Origin: Cyanoderma ruficeps
Lineage: Eukaryota; Chordata; Aves; Passeriformes; Timaliidae
Assembly (NCBI GenBank): GCA_008694505.1
Contig: VZDJ01000012.1
Coordinates: forward strand, 428,996 to 492,995
Reading direction: 5' to 3'
Length of the DNA: 64,000 bases
The notes under the pieces were generated by a model, which worked only from the letters and a program-made list of their open reading frames with translations, searched no databases and was not told where the DNA came from. Made by a program: the position numbers and the translations under genes. Each line of letters starts with the position of its first letter. Within the stretch, counting starts at the first letter, position 1. Below are positions 12,103 to 24,300 of this stretch, piece by piece.

Positions 12103-12636
12103 TGTTACAAATGAAATGGCCAAATAGGAAAAAAATAAAAATAAAATTTATTTTCGCGTGACAGCGAACACGGAAAGAAAATCAACAAAAATGACAGCCA
12201 CGAAAAGGTCCCGGGTATCAACACTGGGTGAACGTGAGACTGGCCTCTAGCGCACCGGTCTCCCCTCCGTTCACAAAGTCCCACCACTGACAGTCCAATT
12301 TTATACTTTTTATTTTCCCTGAGGCAGGGTTTCTTTGTCTACCAGTCTGTGTATAGGTATTCATCGGTCTTCTTTTGGGATTCTGGGTTCCTTGAATAAG
12401 TTTTCCAGGCGATACAGACGAGATGTCCGAGAAGCCAGGATGATCCCATCAGGCTTATCGGGCAGGTGTTCCGGGTCGTGGCAATATCTTTTCATTCGCT
12501 GATTTTCTTATCCTGCCAATTCATCAGTTCTCGGATGTCCCCTGCCCTTCCCAGAATCTGCCTTCGAGTCATTGTCCACGGTTTTATATCACTTTAATTT
12601 CAGGCACGAATTAATATACGGAGTTTATTCATAACA
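12103..12636 (-). mobile_element. Solo LTR 3 of an endogenous retrovirus
   Basis: A 534-bp element bounded by TGTTAC and ATAACA and flanked by the 4-bp target-site duplication CCCT (12099-12102 and 12637-12640). Oriented minus, it has TATAAAA at 12305-12299 after GGGAAAATAAAAAG, and AATAAA at 12152-12147 near its 3' end. It is the same family as the LTR at 8489-9056 but an independent insertion, because the duplications differ. No internal retroviral genes are present. Confidence 0.88.
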
Positions 12637-12640
12637 CCCT

Positions 12641-13430
12641 GCACCCTCCTGCCCCTGCCTGCGGGGGACATCCTGCCATTCCAGCTACCAGCCTGGGACT
12701 TTCCACTGCTCCAGCTTGGTGCTCTGAGGGTCCTGCGTGGGCACCGAGACCAAATTGCCCTGGGTTTTTGTGAAGCAAAGCCCTCAAGGTTATTGGTACT
12801 GTTTTGTTATTAATGTTGTAGTTGTTGTTTTTGTTTGCTTTGTTATATGTACTAGTAAAGAACTGCTATTCCTATCCCCAAATCTTTGCCTGAAAGCCTC
12901 CAACTGCAAATTAATAATTGGAAAAGGGGGTGTGTGGGGGTGGGGGTGGTGGTTTACATTCTCCATTCCAATGGAAACTCCAGCTTTCCCTGGCAGATAC
13001 CTGCCTTCCCAAACCAAGACATTACCCTACACCAACTCATATTTTCCCCACTTGGCCACATTTTTTACTTAAAGTGAACACTTTTAAATTTAATAAGCAC
13101 CCTTCTGTGAGGCTTAACAACTACCTGCCACATGATTATTGCTGTTTTTTATTACCTCTGTCAAACTGTGCACCTGCTGAAACCATCTTCTGCCAATACA
13201 TTCTCGATCCTGCTGCATCTCTGTCGCCAAATGCTGTTTCCACATTGACCTGAAGCTCCGAACTTCAGCTCTGAATACATTTAGGCCTTGCCTCTGGTGT
13301 TGTTACCTGAAGTTTTTGTTGATTTTCTGCTTTTCCACTTTTATCTCAGCTTTTACATTCATATTAGGAAGCCTTTTATACCCTTCTGACCTGCAGTCCA
13401 CCTGGCTCAGGGAGAATTTGAGCCTTTTTT
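12641..13430. other. Intergenic spacer
   Basis: Intergenic DNA with a G-rich patch (GGGGGTGTGTGGGGGTGGGG, 12926-12945). No gene, RNA or transposon recognised. Confidence 0.5.
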
Positions 13431-13503
13431 CCATCCCATCCCATCCCATCCCATCCCATCCCATCCCATCCCATCCCATCCCATCCCATCCCATCCCATC
13501 CCC
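13431..13503. repeat. (CCCAT)n pentanucleotide microsatellite
   Basis: About fourteen near-perfect tandem copies of CCCAT on the plus strand (GGGAT on the minus), followed by imperfect CCCCT copies to about 13513. It lies in intergenic DNA and creates a repetitive minus-strand ORF that is not a gene. Confidence 0.97.
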
Positions 13504-13513
13504 TCCCCTCCCC

Positions 13514-16500
13514 AGTCTGGAAAGCTCTTCCCTGTCACTCTGCTCTTTCATCCCTAAAACTCCATGTTCTGCTGCTGCTTCTTCAGCTTCTGCTTTGAAA
13601 AACAAATCTAATATCATATATATATACATAATCCAATATTCCCTGAGAAGGTCTTTACCTTCAGATCTCATTATCCCTGAATATGTATCCAAGGGGGTTG
13701 TTTTGGTTCTGTGCCCAGCCATGAGGGGATGGTTGCTGCTCTTCAGCTTGACCCTGGATCTGCACAGGGAGTGATGCCAAGCACAATCCCATAACCATCA
13801 CCGAACCAAACATTTAATTAATGTGGGTCTCGCACTTGTTGAGCCACACACCAACTTCCAGAGGCTTTCTGCCCACAGCAAAATAAGCATTACACAAGGA
13901 GCTGTTACATGGTGGTGTTGCCCTTCCTACAGACACACACATAATTTTTGTCTTTATGCCTGAGCTGCTTTTTTAATTCTCACTTCTACTTTACTTATTA
14001 AGGGATTTTTTTTCCCTTTTACATATCCTGTAGAAATAGGGACTATTAGTCCTTTAAACTGGAAATTTCCACTTTGCTGGTGATCCTCTTCACCAAAGAC
14101 ATCTCTTATTACCACCAGAACATCTCACAATTCTCTTCCAATTAATCTCTACTTTTTTTTCAGATGCAGTCTTACTGTCATAGTGTAGCTCCTTTAATTC
14201 TATGCAAAAATTACTCCTTTTCTGCTTTCAACCCCAAAATGCATATTCTTCACCTCTTCATGGCTTTCAAGATATCACTTTTGATCTCTTTATTCCATAT
14301 CAGCTTCCTAATAATTAGTTCACCATACTTTTCCCTGTGTCACTCTACACCGTCTCCCAGATGGTCTCCCTTGCTGCCCCTCTCACACCTACCCTTAAGG
14401 TTCTACTTTCTTATCTTTATCTTTTCAAACATTTCCCCCTTTCCAAGGGGAATCCCATTCCTATGTGCATTTTCAAACCAAATGATCCATTTTTACATCA
14501 GATCTAGCAAGTGAATAAAAATACACTTCAACACACCAAAGTTTGCTTCATTCTGGAGCAAGTGTAGAATAGAAACACCACTGGAGCCAACAGGAATTTG
14601 GAGCAGGAAAATGTCATGGACTGAGGAGCCTCCACAGGCTGCTGCTTTTCTAGAAACATTCTAATTTGAAATAGATCTCAAGTGCTAATGAGCTGGGTGC
14701 TGTCATAACTGGAGGACCAGGGGCTGGAGGTTATGATTCTTGTTCTACACCACTTTTGGCATTACTATAACGATTTATTTTACCCTAAGCAGGCACATGA
14801 AGTACACCTCCACTAAGCAAGGAGCAGCCAAAGACCACCAACTCAACACACTGCACACAGGGACAACTCTCCCAAAGCCACATATCCCCATAGTTAAGAA
14901 ATCTGCCAGCAAGAATTTCCTTAACTCTGAACCAAGCAGTATTTCAGATGAAAACTGGTGAGCTGTATGCAGGGGCCACTCCCCTCACCTGGGCAAGTAA
15001 TAACTTGCTGGCAGACCTACTGGCTGGGATGGTTTTGAGCCACAAAAGCTCATTTTTGGCTGCCACACATGCACTGCACACCCCTGCCATAAGCATCCTG
15101 GCTGGATTCCGGCCTCTGCGCTGTACGAGAGCAGTGCCATGCCTGTGAGCCTTGCTGGGAAAACAATTGAACAGGAATTTACAGCTTTTTTGGTGATGAC
15201 TTGCTGGAAGAGCTCTAGAGATGGCTCACTCATTGCTCTGTGGAAAATCTTGTCAATAGGCTTTACTTCAAGACGTCTCAGCTGCAGCTCAGGCTCCTGC
15301 TCAGAACATCCACCTAGTGATGCTTCAGGAGGCCTGAAAAATCAGATGCATTTCCCTGGAGAACAGGTAAAACACCCAACTGCTGTTTTGCAGAGTTAAG
15401 TGAAATTCCTTGTGCTTACAATCCTGGTGTGTGAGAACACCTCGGGTGGGACAGAGCTGTGAGCTGTGCCATTTCTGTGAATTTGTGCAGTGGCGGTGCC
15501 GAGTGCCTGCTCCCCTCACGGGAGTGATTCCCTGCACTCACACAAAAGTGGGAAGTAGCCAGGACCAGTGGATTATTCACTTAATGCCATCTGTAATGTC
15601 ACAGAGCATTCACACCATTTCAGAACAGCTCGACCTGCAATGCTAAAATGACCCATTTCCCTTCACAGGTGAGACCTGAACATACCAGCTGCATCTACCA
15701 AGATGATCTTTGCAGCTCCTTTCCAGCTGTTCTCCAAAACACTGTGATAAACCACTTCTAACAGGCGTCTGCTCCACATTCACTAATGCTTTGTACCCTG
15801 GGAGCTCAGTGAAACTCTGCCTTATGGTATCTGCCATTAATTCTTGCAGGGGGCTGCAACAGGACACAGCCAAGAGCTTCACTACTCTCTCCCCTCACTC
15901 AGTAACACTGAGATTTCCCAACCAACAGCATCTATTGCCTTCCCCACACCTACTCCCTTCATTCTACATTTTGCAGCCACAGCATATCCATCCCTGCAGC
16001 TGGGCCAGCAACTTGGACAAATTCCCCTATGGAAAGGACTGAATGGAGTAGGGAGCCGGTTTTATTCCTGTTGCCATTTCAGCACAATTTAGTAGCTGGG
16101 AACGAGAAAGAGAAGCTGGTGCTACATGACAAAGCTTTCCGCAGTCAGCATCCCTACAGCAGCATTTAAAGAAGCAGGAGTTATTTCAGCAAACAGATAC
16201 ACAATACTTCACCAAAGGTGACAAAAGGAGCCCCTTGAATAATACAGGAGTAGACAAGCTGAGGTTTCCTTGCATATTGTGATTTAGTGATGCTGCTGGA
16301 AGCTGAGGTAATTGATCTCTTTGCCCATCAGTGGTTTTCCTCCATTGGCTCCTTGCAGGTTGTCTATCCAAAGAACGCCAAGCAGGATCCTCTGGGCTGA
16401 AGCCTCCTGCTCCCCAGGCTTCACCCTACAGTTGTCACAGGTTGCATGTGGCCCCAGGCACAGCAAACCTGGAGTTTTTGTCAGTGTGTGTGGCCTTGTG

Positions 16501-17298
16501 CAAACCTCGGGGCTGGCGCCTCATGAAAAGCCAGATGTGTGTGAAGAGCTCAGGCTCCTGCTGATGCTGCTTGGCTTTAGATACTGCTCAGCCAGCAGCT
16601 TCCAGGCCAGCACCTTCCGAAGTGCAGAAAGGTTCCAGTTCCCAACCTGACAGGGAGAAACAGGAGCTTGGAGCACTTGCCAGCCAAAACACCTCCCAGG
16701 TAGGACCCAGCATTCTTGGCCCTACTCAAACCATGCAGCATCTCACCCTCCAGCCCGCAGCCAGCTCTCCTACAGGTGGTTCAGTGCCTCAGGGCCAGGG
16801 AGTTTGAGCTAAGGCACAAAAGCATTCTGGGGAGGTCTGATTTTGAACTTCCTGACCCCGAAGTTAAACCTCTAGGATCTGTGAAAGAAACCAAGCATAC
16901 AGAGCTAGCTCTGCTCTGCCCGGGACACCTCTGATAAAGCACCATTTTCAGCACATCTACCAACAACTCATCATGGGACCAAACAGCAGAACAATCACAG
17001 CCATCCTCGGCCAACGAGATGCCAACACCTGCAATTGGCTTTAAATGTTTTCAGAATGCTCAGCAAGATAAGGGAACTTTTTAGAGACCCTGTTTTTCCT
17101 TTATCAGTAAAAACAATCTATAGGGTTGGAACAAAAGATCTGTGGGTCACAGCAACAACCGGTCTAAGTTACTATTGGCTTAAACCTGCTTTGTGCACAC
17201 TAAAAACCATCCCTGCAGAGGAATCCCTTCTGAGCCTCCTCTGCCACATGGCCTACCACACCCTGCACCAGGAAGGGCTGATCCCAGGCAAAAAAACG
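13514..17298. other. Intergenic region
   Basis: About 3.8 kb without a supported gene. ORFs are short, occur on both strands and match no family I recognise. No LTR boundaries or CR1 tails were found. It may contain old unrecognised repeats. Confidence 0.5.
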
Positions 17299-17362
17299 CC
17301 AGGAGCTGGACTTCATGATCCTGATGGTTCCCTTCCAACTCCAGCATTTTAGGATTCTATGA
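17299..17362 (+). mobile_element. CR1 LINE 3' end fragment
   Basis: Contains AGGAGCTGGACTTCATGATC, then CCCTTCCAACTCCAGCATTT and the tail GGATTCTATGA, matching avian CR1 3' ends in plus orientation. It is strongly 5'-truncated; the start may be some tens of bases earlier. Confidence 0.8.
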
Positions 17363-19059
17363 AAAGATACTTCCACACACCAAGATCTGCTCTTGGCTCT
17401 GAGGCTTTTTTGGAAAATAAGGTAACAATGTTGACACAAGCAGAGAGAGCACAGCATCCAGGATCTGTGTATTTCCTGACCTCATTCCCAGAAATGGCAG
17501 ATCCCTTTCTGAAAATCCTTTCCTAGAAAGAAGCCAACCTTAGGCAGACACCTGGCCTGAAAATGTGCTGTTTGGTGGCTTCACGTTAGGGGACATTCTC
17601 AGTAACAGAGGGATGTAAGCAATGCATCTGCTCCTTCCCTGTGCTTCTGACAGTGCCCCAGCCTTGGGAAAAGACGACTTCCAAGCAGTAGAAATCACAG
17701 TAGAAATCGTTTGAATGCCACTCGTCTCTGCTAAGCTGCGTTAACTCCCTGCCACAGCCAGGAGCCCGCACACAAGATGTGTCTAAATAGGAAAAGCTCA
17801 GCATAACCTGCAGTATTCTTGGTGTAAACCTGCTGCCCTCCCTGCTGAGGCTTTGCTGTAACGTTAGGCCAGTGATCACAGCTCATCTCTCCTCACACAA
17901 AATGTGGCTTCTGCAAATCACATTCCCACGGGAACCTGTTTAAAAAAATAATTCCCTTTTCTATTTCATGTATCTTACAGGTTTTTTGTATTTTAACATC
18001 ATTCACAAGAAACTGGTTACAAAGATCTTTCATGAGCTGCATCCTGAGGAGCCACAACCACCTGCAAACTTGTGCTGATCTAGAAGGAAACTGGAAAGCA
18101 ACTGGGTGCAGTAAATACACGGCAAAGAACACAAGAGGAGCAGAGGAAGGAATCAAGAGTTCTGGTCCTTGAAGTGACATTGTTGGGAAGCTGAAACTTC
18201 AGGTGACACACCCACAGCTGGAGACCCAAGGCCTTGTGCATAAACTGTTCACAGCATCCAGTGTACAGCTGAACTGATTTAGCTTCAGAGAAGCCAAAAC
18301 CTGTCATGCTGCAAACCCAACTTTGGGTAATTCTGAAAAACCCCTCGTGAAAATCTCTGTCTGGTAAGTCCCTTCCTGGCCTTTGCAGGACACTAACAGG
18401 ACAAGTTCTCGCCCCCTGGAACACCTAACATTGAAGACTTTAACATAAAGGGGAAAGATTTTCTCACCTCACCTCTACCCACCTGCTAGCAATTCCCATT
18501 CCCTCCAGCCAGTGGTTCTCCAACTCTTTCAGCCAGAAGGTTTAAGCTCCCCAGACAGATTTCCCAGCCCTGACACAGTGGATTCACAGGGCTGTTCAAA
18601 GGCTCTACAGCAAATTTGTCCTTTCCAATCCAAGGCAATGAGAAAGAAATCAGTCCTTGCATGGCTCTGCTGTTGCAGGCTCATTTTCCCAGCAGGCTCT
18701 TACACTGCCCATCCTGAGAGGAATTCCCTCATTTGCCCACACCGATTTGGCAAAACATTACCCTTCTTTACATACAAACTGGCATCCATTTAATGGAACT
18801 ATTTAACTGCTACAAGCCACCATGTACTGCTCGAAAAAAAGCCTTTTGGAAGAAATGCACACACACGACCTTCTGCAGAAGTTTAGCAGACAGCCCTGGA
18901 GCCCTGGTGGGTGGGGGTTCCATGGGGACAGACCTTTTGGAGACCTTGAAAACTCATCCAAACCTCTGGGCCCGATGGTGAGGCCGAGGCATCACTGGAT
19001 GTGGTACACGCGGATACATGAACATATATTAACGGTGAGAATATTTTTTCTTTTTTTTT
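17363..19059. other. Intergenic region downstream of EIF4G3
   Basis: About 1.7 kb between a CR1 tail and the last candidate EIF4G3 polyadenylation site. Only short unrecognised ORFs are present and no RNA gene is seen. Confidence 0.5.
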
Positions 19060-19082
19060 AACAAAACATCAGAGAAAAGTGT

Positions 19083-19088
19083 TTTATT
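19083..19088 (-). terminator. EIF4G3: Distal polyadenylation signal (AATAAA)
   Basis: AATAAA on the minus strand about 2.1 kb after the EIF4G3 stop. It would define the longest 3' UTR and includes the GC-rich block. Use is inferred. Confidence 0.5.
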
Positions 19089-20288
19089 GTTACTAAAAAA
19101 AAAAATAACCAAACAATGCTCTAGTGTTTTAGGCCATGGATTCTCTAGCTCAGATTCATGGCGTGGAACATGTTAACAGGGAATGTGTCTCATGGACATC
19201 TCCCTTCTGGCCACAACCAGGCACCTCCTCCCTTCCCCGTGGTGATCAAATCACATCCTCAGGCAAGTACAGCAATTGTTTACATGTAAAAGTAAGATTA
19301 GGAAAGTATTTAATGATTATGTAGCCTTTCTTCCCTTTTGTTTCTTTTTGTTGTTGGGGTGGGGTTTTTTTGTTGGGTTTTTTTTGTGTTTTTTTTTTTT
19401 TTAAGAAGTGATTTAGCAGCTGGAAAGAAAAAGACAGCATCGTGTGAGCAGTCAGTGCTGCAGACACCCCCAGCAAACGCTCCACAGGTTACTCACGGTC
19501 CATGGCCCACAGTTCACAAACCACATTTCAGGGCTTCCCCAGCTTTGCAGAGTCCTTGATGGCAGGTGGGCAGGTGCTTCTCACAGTGAGAGCCAGCAGG
19601 TCATCTGTGGTGGCTGAAGAGACATGCGAGAGCCTTCCCGTCCTCAGCAGCAGCTTCGTTTGGAGCAGCACCGGGGCCTGGGTCCCACTGGGCGCACAGG
19701 ACGGGGCTCCCCTGGCTGTGGCTCTGTGCACACGGACCCCGCGGGCAGCGCGTCGCTCCTGCTCCTGTTCCCCGGCGCTGGGCTCCCTGCCGGGGCTCTG
19801 GCTGCGCAGGCACAGCGGGCAGCGGGCGGCCACAGGCGCAGGGCTGTCGGATCTTGGCTCACGCAGCTGCGACCTCCGGAGCTCCCAGGGTCACGAGTCC
19901 CCGGATGACGCCGCTGATCCAAGTCACATGAGAGACACGCTGCCACACGGCTGGAGAAACCCAGCTGGGGTCGGCACCGTCCACCCTCAGGTCACGTCCC
20001 AACCTCGGGAACCAACTGCACCCATGTGGCCCTGCTGCTCCCTGGCCAGGGAGTTTCTCGGCACAACAGCAACCCCTTTTTCCCTTTTTTCTATTTTTTT
20101 TAAACAACAATTGCTCTCACCCTTCATTTTTGGTAGTCACACATACAGACACACACTATATGTACACAATTTGGGCGCACGGACCTACGGCGTGCCAAGG
20201 AAGCCAGCACTGCTCAGGATGGTGCACACATTCAGCAGCTGTCAAAGGAGAAGTCATTTTACTTGCTTTTAAACTTGCAATGTTTGTC

Positions 20289-20294
20289 TTTATT
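20289..20294 (-). terminator. EIF4G3: Middle polyadenylation signal (AATAAA)
   Basis: AATAAA on the minus strand about 0.9 kb after the stop, at the end of the AT-rich proximal 3' UTR. It is a good candidate for the main cleavage site; use is inferred. Confidence 0.55.
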
Positions 20295-20723
20295 TTGTTC
20301 TTTATATTTTGAAAGTGAAAAGAAATAGTATTGAGTCAATTTCTTTTTTTCCTTTTTTTTTTTTTTTTTAAATATTTGTTCTATGTATTTACAAGCCTTA
20401 AAGTTGCTCTAAAGGTTCTCAAAGTATCACTAGTACTTTTTTCCCCGGGGTAGCACGGTTTTCAATGAGATATTTTCGGAGCACTCTGGTCCGCAGCGGT
20501 TTTCTCAAATGCATTTTCCTTCCAATCCAAGGTTATGTATGGTTTGATTACTATTTTCTTTTATAAATTTCTGAAGCAAGCTGAGAGGCAGGCAGAAAAA
20601 TCTGATGACAATAAAAAAAAAAATTGATCTTGTCCTCATCTAGCTCACCCCAACCCCCTTCAAAGTTTTGTCTATTTATCATGCTTTGAAACAAAACTGA
20701 GGTGCATATGAAGGGGAGGGAAA

Positions 20724-20729
20724 TTTATT
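20724..20729 (-). terminator. EIF4G3: Proximal polyadenylation signal (AATAAA)
   Basis: AATAAA on the minus strand about 0.5 kb after the stop codon. Candidate short-UTR site only. Confidence 0.4.
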
Positions 20730-21201
20730 TCTCTGCTTTTGTTCTATTATACAATTTGTTTACAGAAACTGCAAATTTAAAAATTACACTGGCATTTGCA
20801 GTCCTTAAAATAATAAATTAAAAGTTTTCAACTTGTTTTTGTTCTTGCTAAACAGGTTTGTTTTGCTGTGTATTTTCCTAAGTATGAGTCCTTGTTTAAA
20901 AAGAAAAGATTGAAACAGAAAATATTTTCTATAAATAATACAGGTATTTTGGTTTAGTGCTCCCGCCCTCAGGTTTGAAGTTTACTTTTGTGGGTTTTTT
21001 TTCAAGTACCTTTTTGCCTCCATGATCACCTCGGTGTTTATCGGGGTTTAGCTCTCCCACTCGTGCGTGTGTGGGGCAAGGGGGGTCTGCGAGAGAGAAT
21101 TGGCCTTGCTGCACTGTGATTGGCGAAGACGTGAAACTTTTTAAAAAAATACTTAAATTGTTTCTTTTTTGTTTGTTTGTTTTAAATCTGTATTTTAAGT
21201 T

Positions 21202-21383
21202 TTAATTATCCTCTGACTCCTCTTCAGCCTCCCGTAGCCACGTGAAGAATGCTGTGACAGATTTTAGCGCTACTCCTTTCCCGTTCTGCTCTGCCGGGTC
21301 CTTGCTGCTTTCCCACTTGTAGAAGGCATCCTCCGAAATGACCTCCTCGTCATACAGGCAATCAAAAAACATCCGCAACAAAT
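21202..21383 (-). CDS. EIF4G3: EIF4G3 exon X (last coding exon): W2 and MNK-binding tail
   Basis: The terminal coding exon (acceptor attactgcag|ATT) codes residues 1239-1298 and TAA at 21204-21202: [60 protein letters not shown]. The two aromatic/acidic boxes ([18 protein letters not shown] and [11 protein letters not shown]) form the end of the W2 domain, which recruits MNK1/2 to phosphorylate eIF4E. The final EESEDN is the paralogue marker for EIF4G3. The 3' UTR follows in the same exon. Confidence 0.98.
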
Positions 21384-24300
21384 CTGCAGTAATGGAATAA
21401 CAGAAGGGAACATCTGTCAGCTGTGCATGCGGACAGAGACGTCTGCAGATAAGGGGATTAACGTGACCTCTTGGCACAGGAGATGGTGAAACAAGGAAAA
21501 CGAAGAGTTCTTACTCAGTTATTGCTCCCTGGCTGCTCACACCCAGGTGAGGGGGGAAACCGACCCCTCTGACACTGTCTAAAGAGAGGGAAAGCTGGGA
21601 AGGCAGCTGTGGGAATATATTATTTAGAGATGGGCTGGCAAGCAGGACCGACAGCAGCCCATATCCTCTGGACCACACATCTGGATTCTCCCCAACCTTG
21701 GATTTTTGTGGCTCATCAGGAGAGATAATACTCAACTAATGCCATAAAGGACATTAAGGATGATCGTGTTGGATGTTTTGAGGCACTCTTGGATTTCCTG
21801 GGAATCCCTGTTTCTTTGGCTACTCCCTTGCCTCTTGTCCCACAAGAGTTTTCTGTAGCATCTCTGGGACAAAGCTCATCAGTTGACCAACTCATTTTAT
21901 TCCTTCCAAGTCCACAGACATCTGTGGAGTACTAATGCAGTAACAACACCCATGCTCTCACATGCCCAGGTACTGCAAACTCAACAGATTACCTTTTACT
22001 GCTCTTTTTTTTGCTCTCTTTATCAACAGAGATGCGTCCCTCCTTCTGTGTGGCTGCTCAGAGGAGCAACCAAAGGAAGAGACAGCCTCTGGCCAAGCAT
22101 TTGGGAACCTGAGCTGCTCTTAAAAAGTTGGGATCTGGACAAACTGAACCCACCCACACCAGCTTCTCTCATCTGCTACCTACAAACGTAAGGAAAAGTA
22201 CATTCTCTTCCAGTATCCCACAGAACCCTCCTTCCCTTATGTGGGCTCAAATCCCCAGCACAGAGGCAACACTTACTAGGAGGTTGATCAAGTTTTACTA
22301 TTGATGCTTGTAGTGCATAAAGTGCTTGTAGTTCCTTCTCTGTGTCTGAGTCCAGGTACTTCAGTAAGATGGGCACTCTCTGTTTGATAACAGCAGTGTC
22401 CACTCGGAAGCTGGAAGAGTCCGCTGAGGGCAAGAGGAGAAAGCAGGGTCAACTTGGCACATGGCAATAGGACAGGTCTTTGACTGACTTTATTTATGCA
22501 AACAGCAATCACATACACAGACTACAGTGGAGAGAAAAGGAAGATGAGAAACAACAGGAAGTATTTTTGTTTTATTTTTGTTTAACGGCTATTTTTAGAA
22601 GTCTTGGTCCTTACAGTTCCCCACGTCCAACCACTGCCTGCAGTGACCCCAGCTCTAACACATGCAGAAGCAGTACAACCTTACTTTGTAGTGCAAATCG
22701 TGTCTTCACAGGCAACTGCATTTAGAAAGTTTTTAGAAAACTGTTTCTTTTCTAAAAATACCAGGGCAGTAACAGAATCCTAAGTGGCACATGATATAGG
22801 AAATAGCGAATATATAAAAATATGCACTAGAAGTCATATCAGCCACAGAAATAAATTATTCATCAGCTTTCAAGTAAATCATGCAACCCAATTAAGTGAT
22901 ATTTTGAAAACAAAAAAAACCCCATCTCAGTTAGAGGCAAGGTCAAATTTTAAACCAGAGGATGATCTTCCTGACACAACAGGGAATCCTTAAACCCTGG
23001 AAATGAAGTCATGTGTCATGTCTCTGCTAACACTAGATGGCACGAGCAAGGTTCTGTTCCCAGGGAAAGGAAAGAGCTGGGCTGTCCCTCCCCTCCCTCA
23101 CACGGTGGAATTCAGCCCATTCTCTCCCTCAAATCACAGCTCAGAGCAGAACCAGACCCTTTACAAGCACCAGTTTTTGCTGTGCCAGATGCCAACAGTA
23201 AAGTTAAAGGAAACCAAGTGAACTGAGCAGATATTTCTGGCTGCAGTCCTTTACTCAACCCACCCCGAGGTTCAGAGGCTCATGTGTCTGACTTGGGAGC
23301 CCTCCCTTTCCTGTATTTCCAGCTATACAGCCAGGCAATCCATGTAAACCATCTTTCCAAAACTGGAACTTTGGACATAAAACTCTTCTTACAAGCCTGA
23401 ATCCCAGACTGGTTTCTTCCTGCAGCCCATGCTGGGGTGCCCATGCATCTTTGCACAGGCACAGGAGTGGATGTGTTAATTGCTGTAATGATGATCTCAT
23501 TTATTTCCACCTTCATTAAGAAAATAATTGAACAACCTGGCATTACCAGCACTGTCTGAAACCCCTGCTCACACAAGGTCACTGGGACACACCAGGGTCA
23601 TCTCAGGAACACATACTTGGCAAAGTGCCCAACTGTTACATGGGGAAGGGACACCCTGCTCTCAGGCACAATCCCAAACGATGGAGAAGCCTTAGTGTGT
23701 GATAAAACACAGCCTACGGCAGGGAAATGTGATATAAACCTGGAAAATACCAAATAATTCTTTGCAGGTATGGTTTGTGTCGTGTTTACACTGCAAGTTA
23801 CTCACCTATAATAGCTGCTTTACAAACTGCTGTCATTAAAGCTCTAAGGAATGTAGGTGAACTCATCTGGCTTTCATCTAGATTAGCCTGGAATCAAGAG
23901 TAAATTGATTTTAAAACATGGGACTGCAGGAGCGTGACCGCTTCCAAGCTCCAGCGCTGAATCTCAGGCTCAGCTGCTGCTGCAGCACAAGCCCAGCCCT
24001 GCAACACTTGGCTTCCCCACTCACTCCTCCAAACTCCCTCAGGAATGTCAACAGGCAACACCAGTTCCCATGGGATCCCTGTGCCACTGAATGCCTCCCA
24101 CAAGGAACCGTTTGTCTGCAGAACCAAACCAACCACGCTGGACTCCTGCAACACCCTTACACAGTTTCAAAGAGTTTTAGGCTTTTCCAACAAATTTTAT
24201 GGCGTGTTCCTTGGGTGGAGATTGTTTGCTTTGTAAAAGATATTCAGAGAATGGCTGTGGAACCTGTCCAAGGCTCCAAAGAGCCTGTGGGTGATCCCAG

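Larger units (their letters stand above)
19060..21201 (-). other. EIF4G3: EIF4G3 3' UTR region
   Basis: Sequence downstream of the EIF4G3 stop codon. The proximal part (21201 to about 20270) is strongly AT-rich with T/A homopolymer runs, as is usual for a 3' UTR. A GC-rich block follows (about 19640-20060), then T-rich sequence again. AATAAA occurs on the minus strand at 20729-20724, 20294-20289 and 19088-19083, so transcripts of about 0.5, 0.9 and 2.1 kb 3' UTR are possible. Which is used cannot be told from sequence. A 256-codon plus-strand ORF overlaps the GC-rich block but shows no known domain. Confidence 0.7.

Noticed and set aside
8489..12636. A single full-length provirus bounded by the LTRs at 8489 and 12103
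   Set aside because: The two LTRs have different target-site duplications, the DNA between them has no retroviral genes, and another complete LTR in opposite orientation sits between them.
13303..13774. 139- and 152-codon ORFs with a WDGMG or HPIPS repeat
   Set aside because: They are read-throughs of the (CCCAT)n microsatellite.
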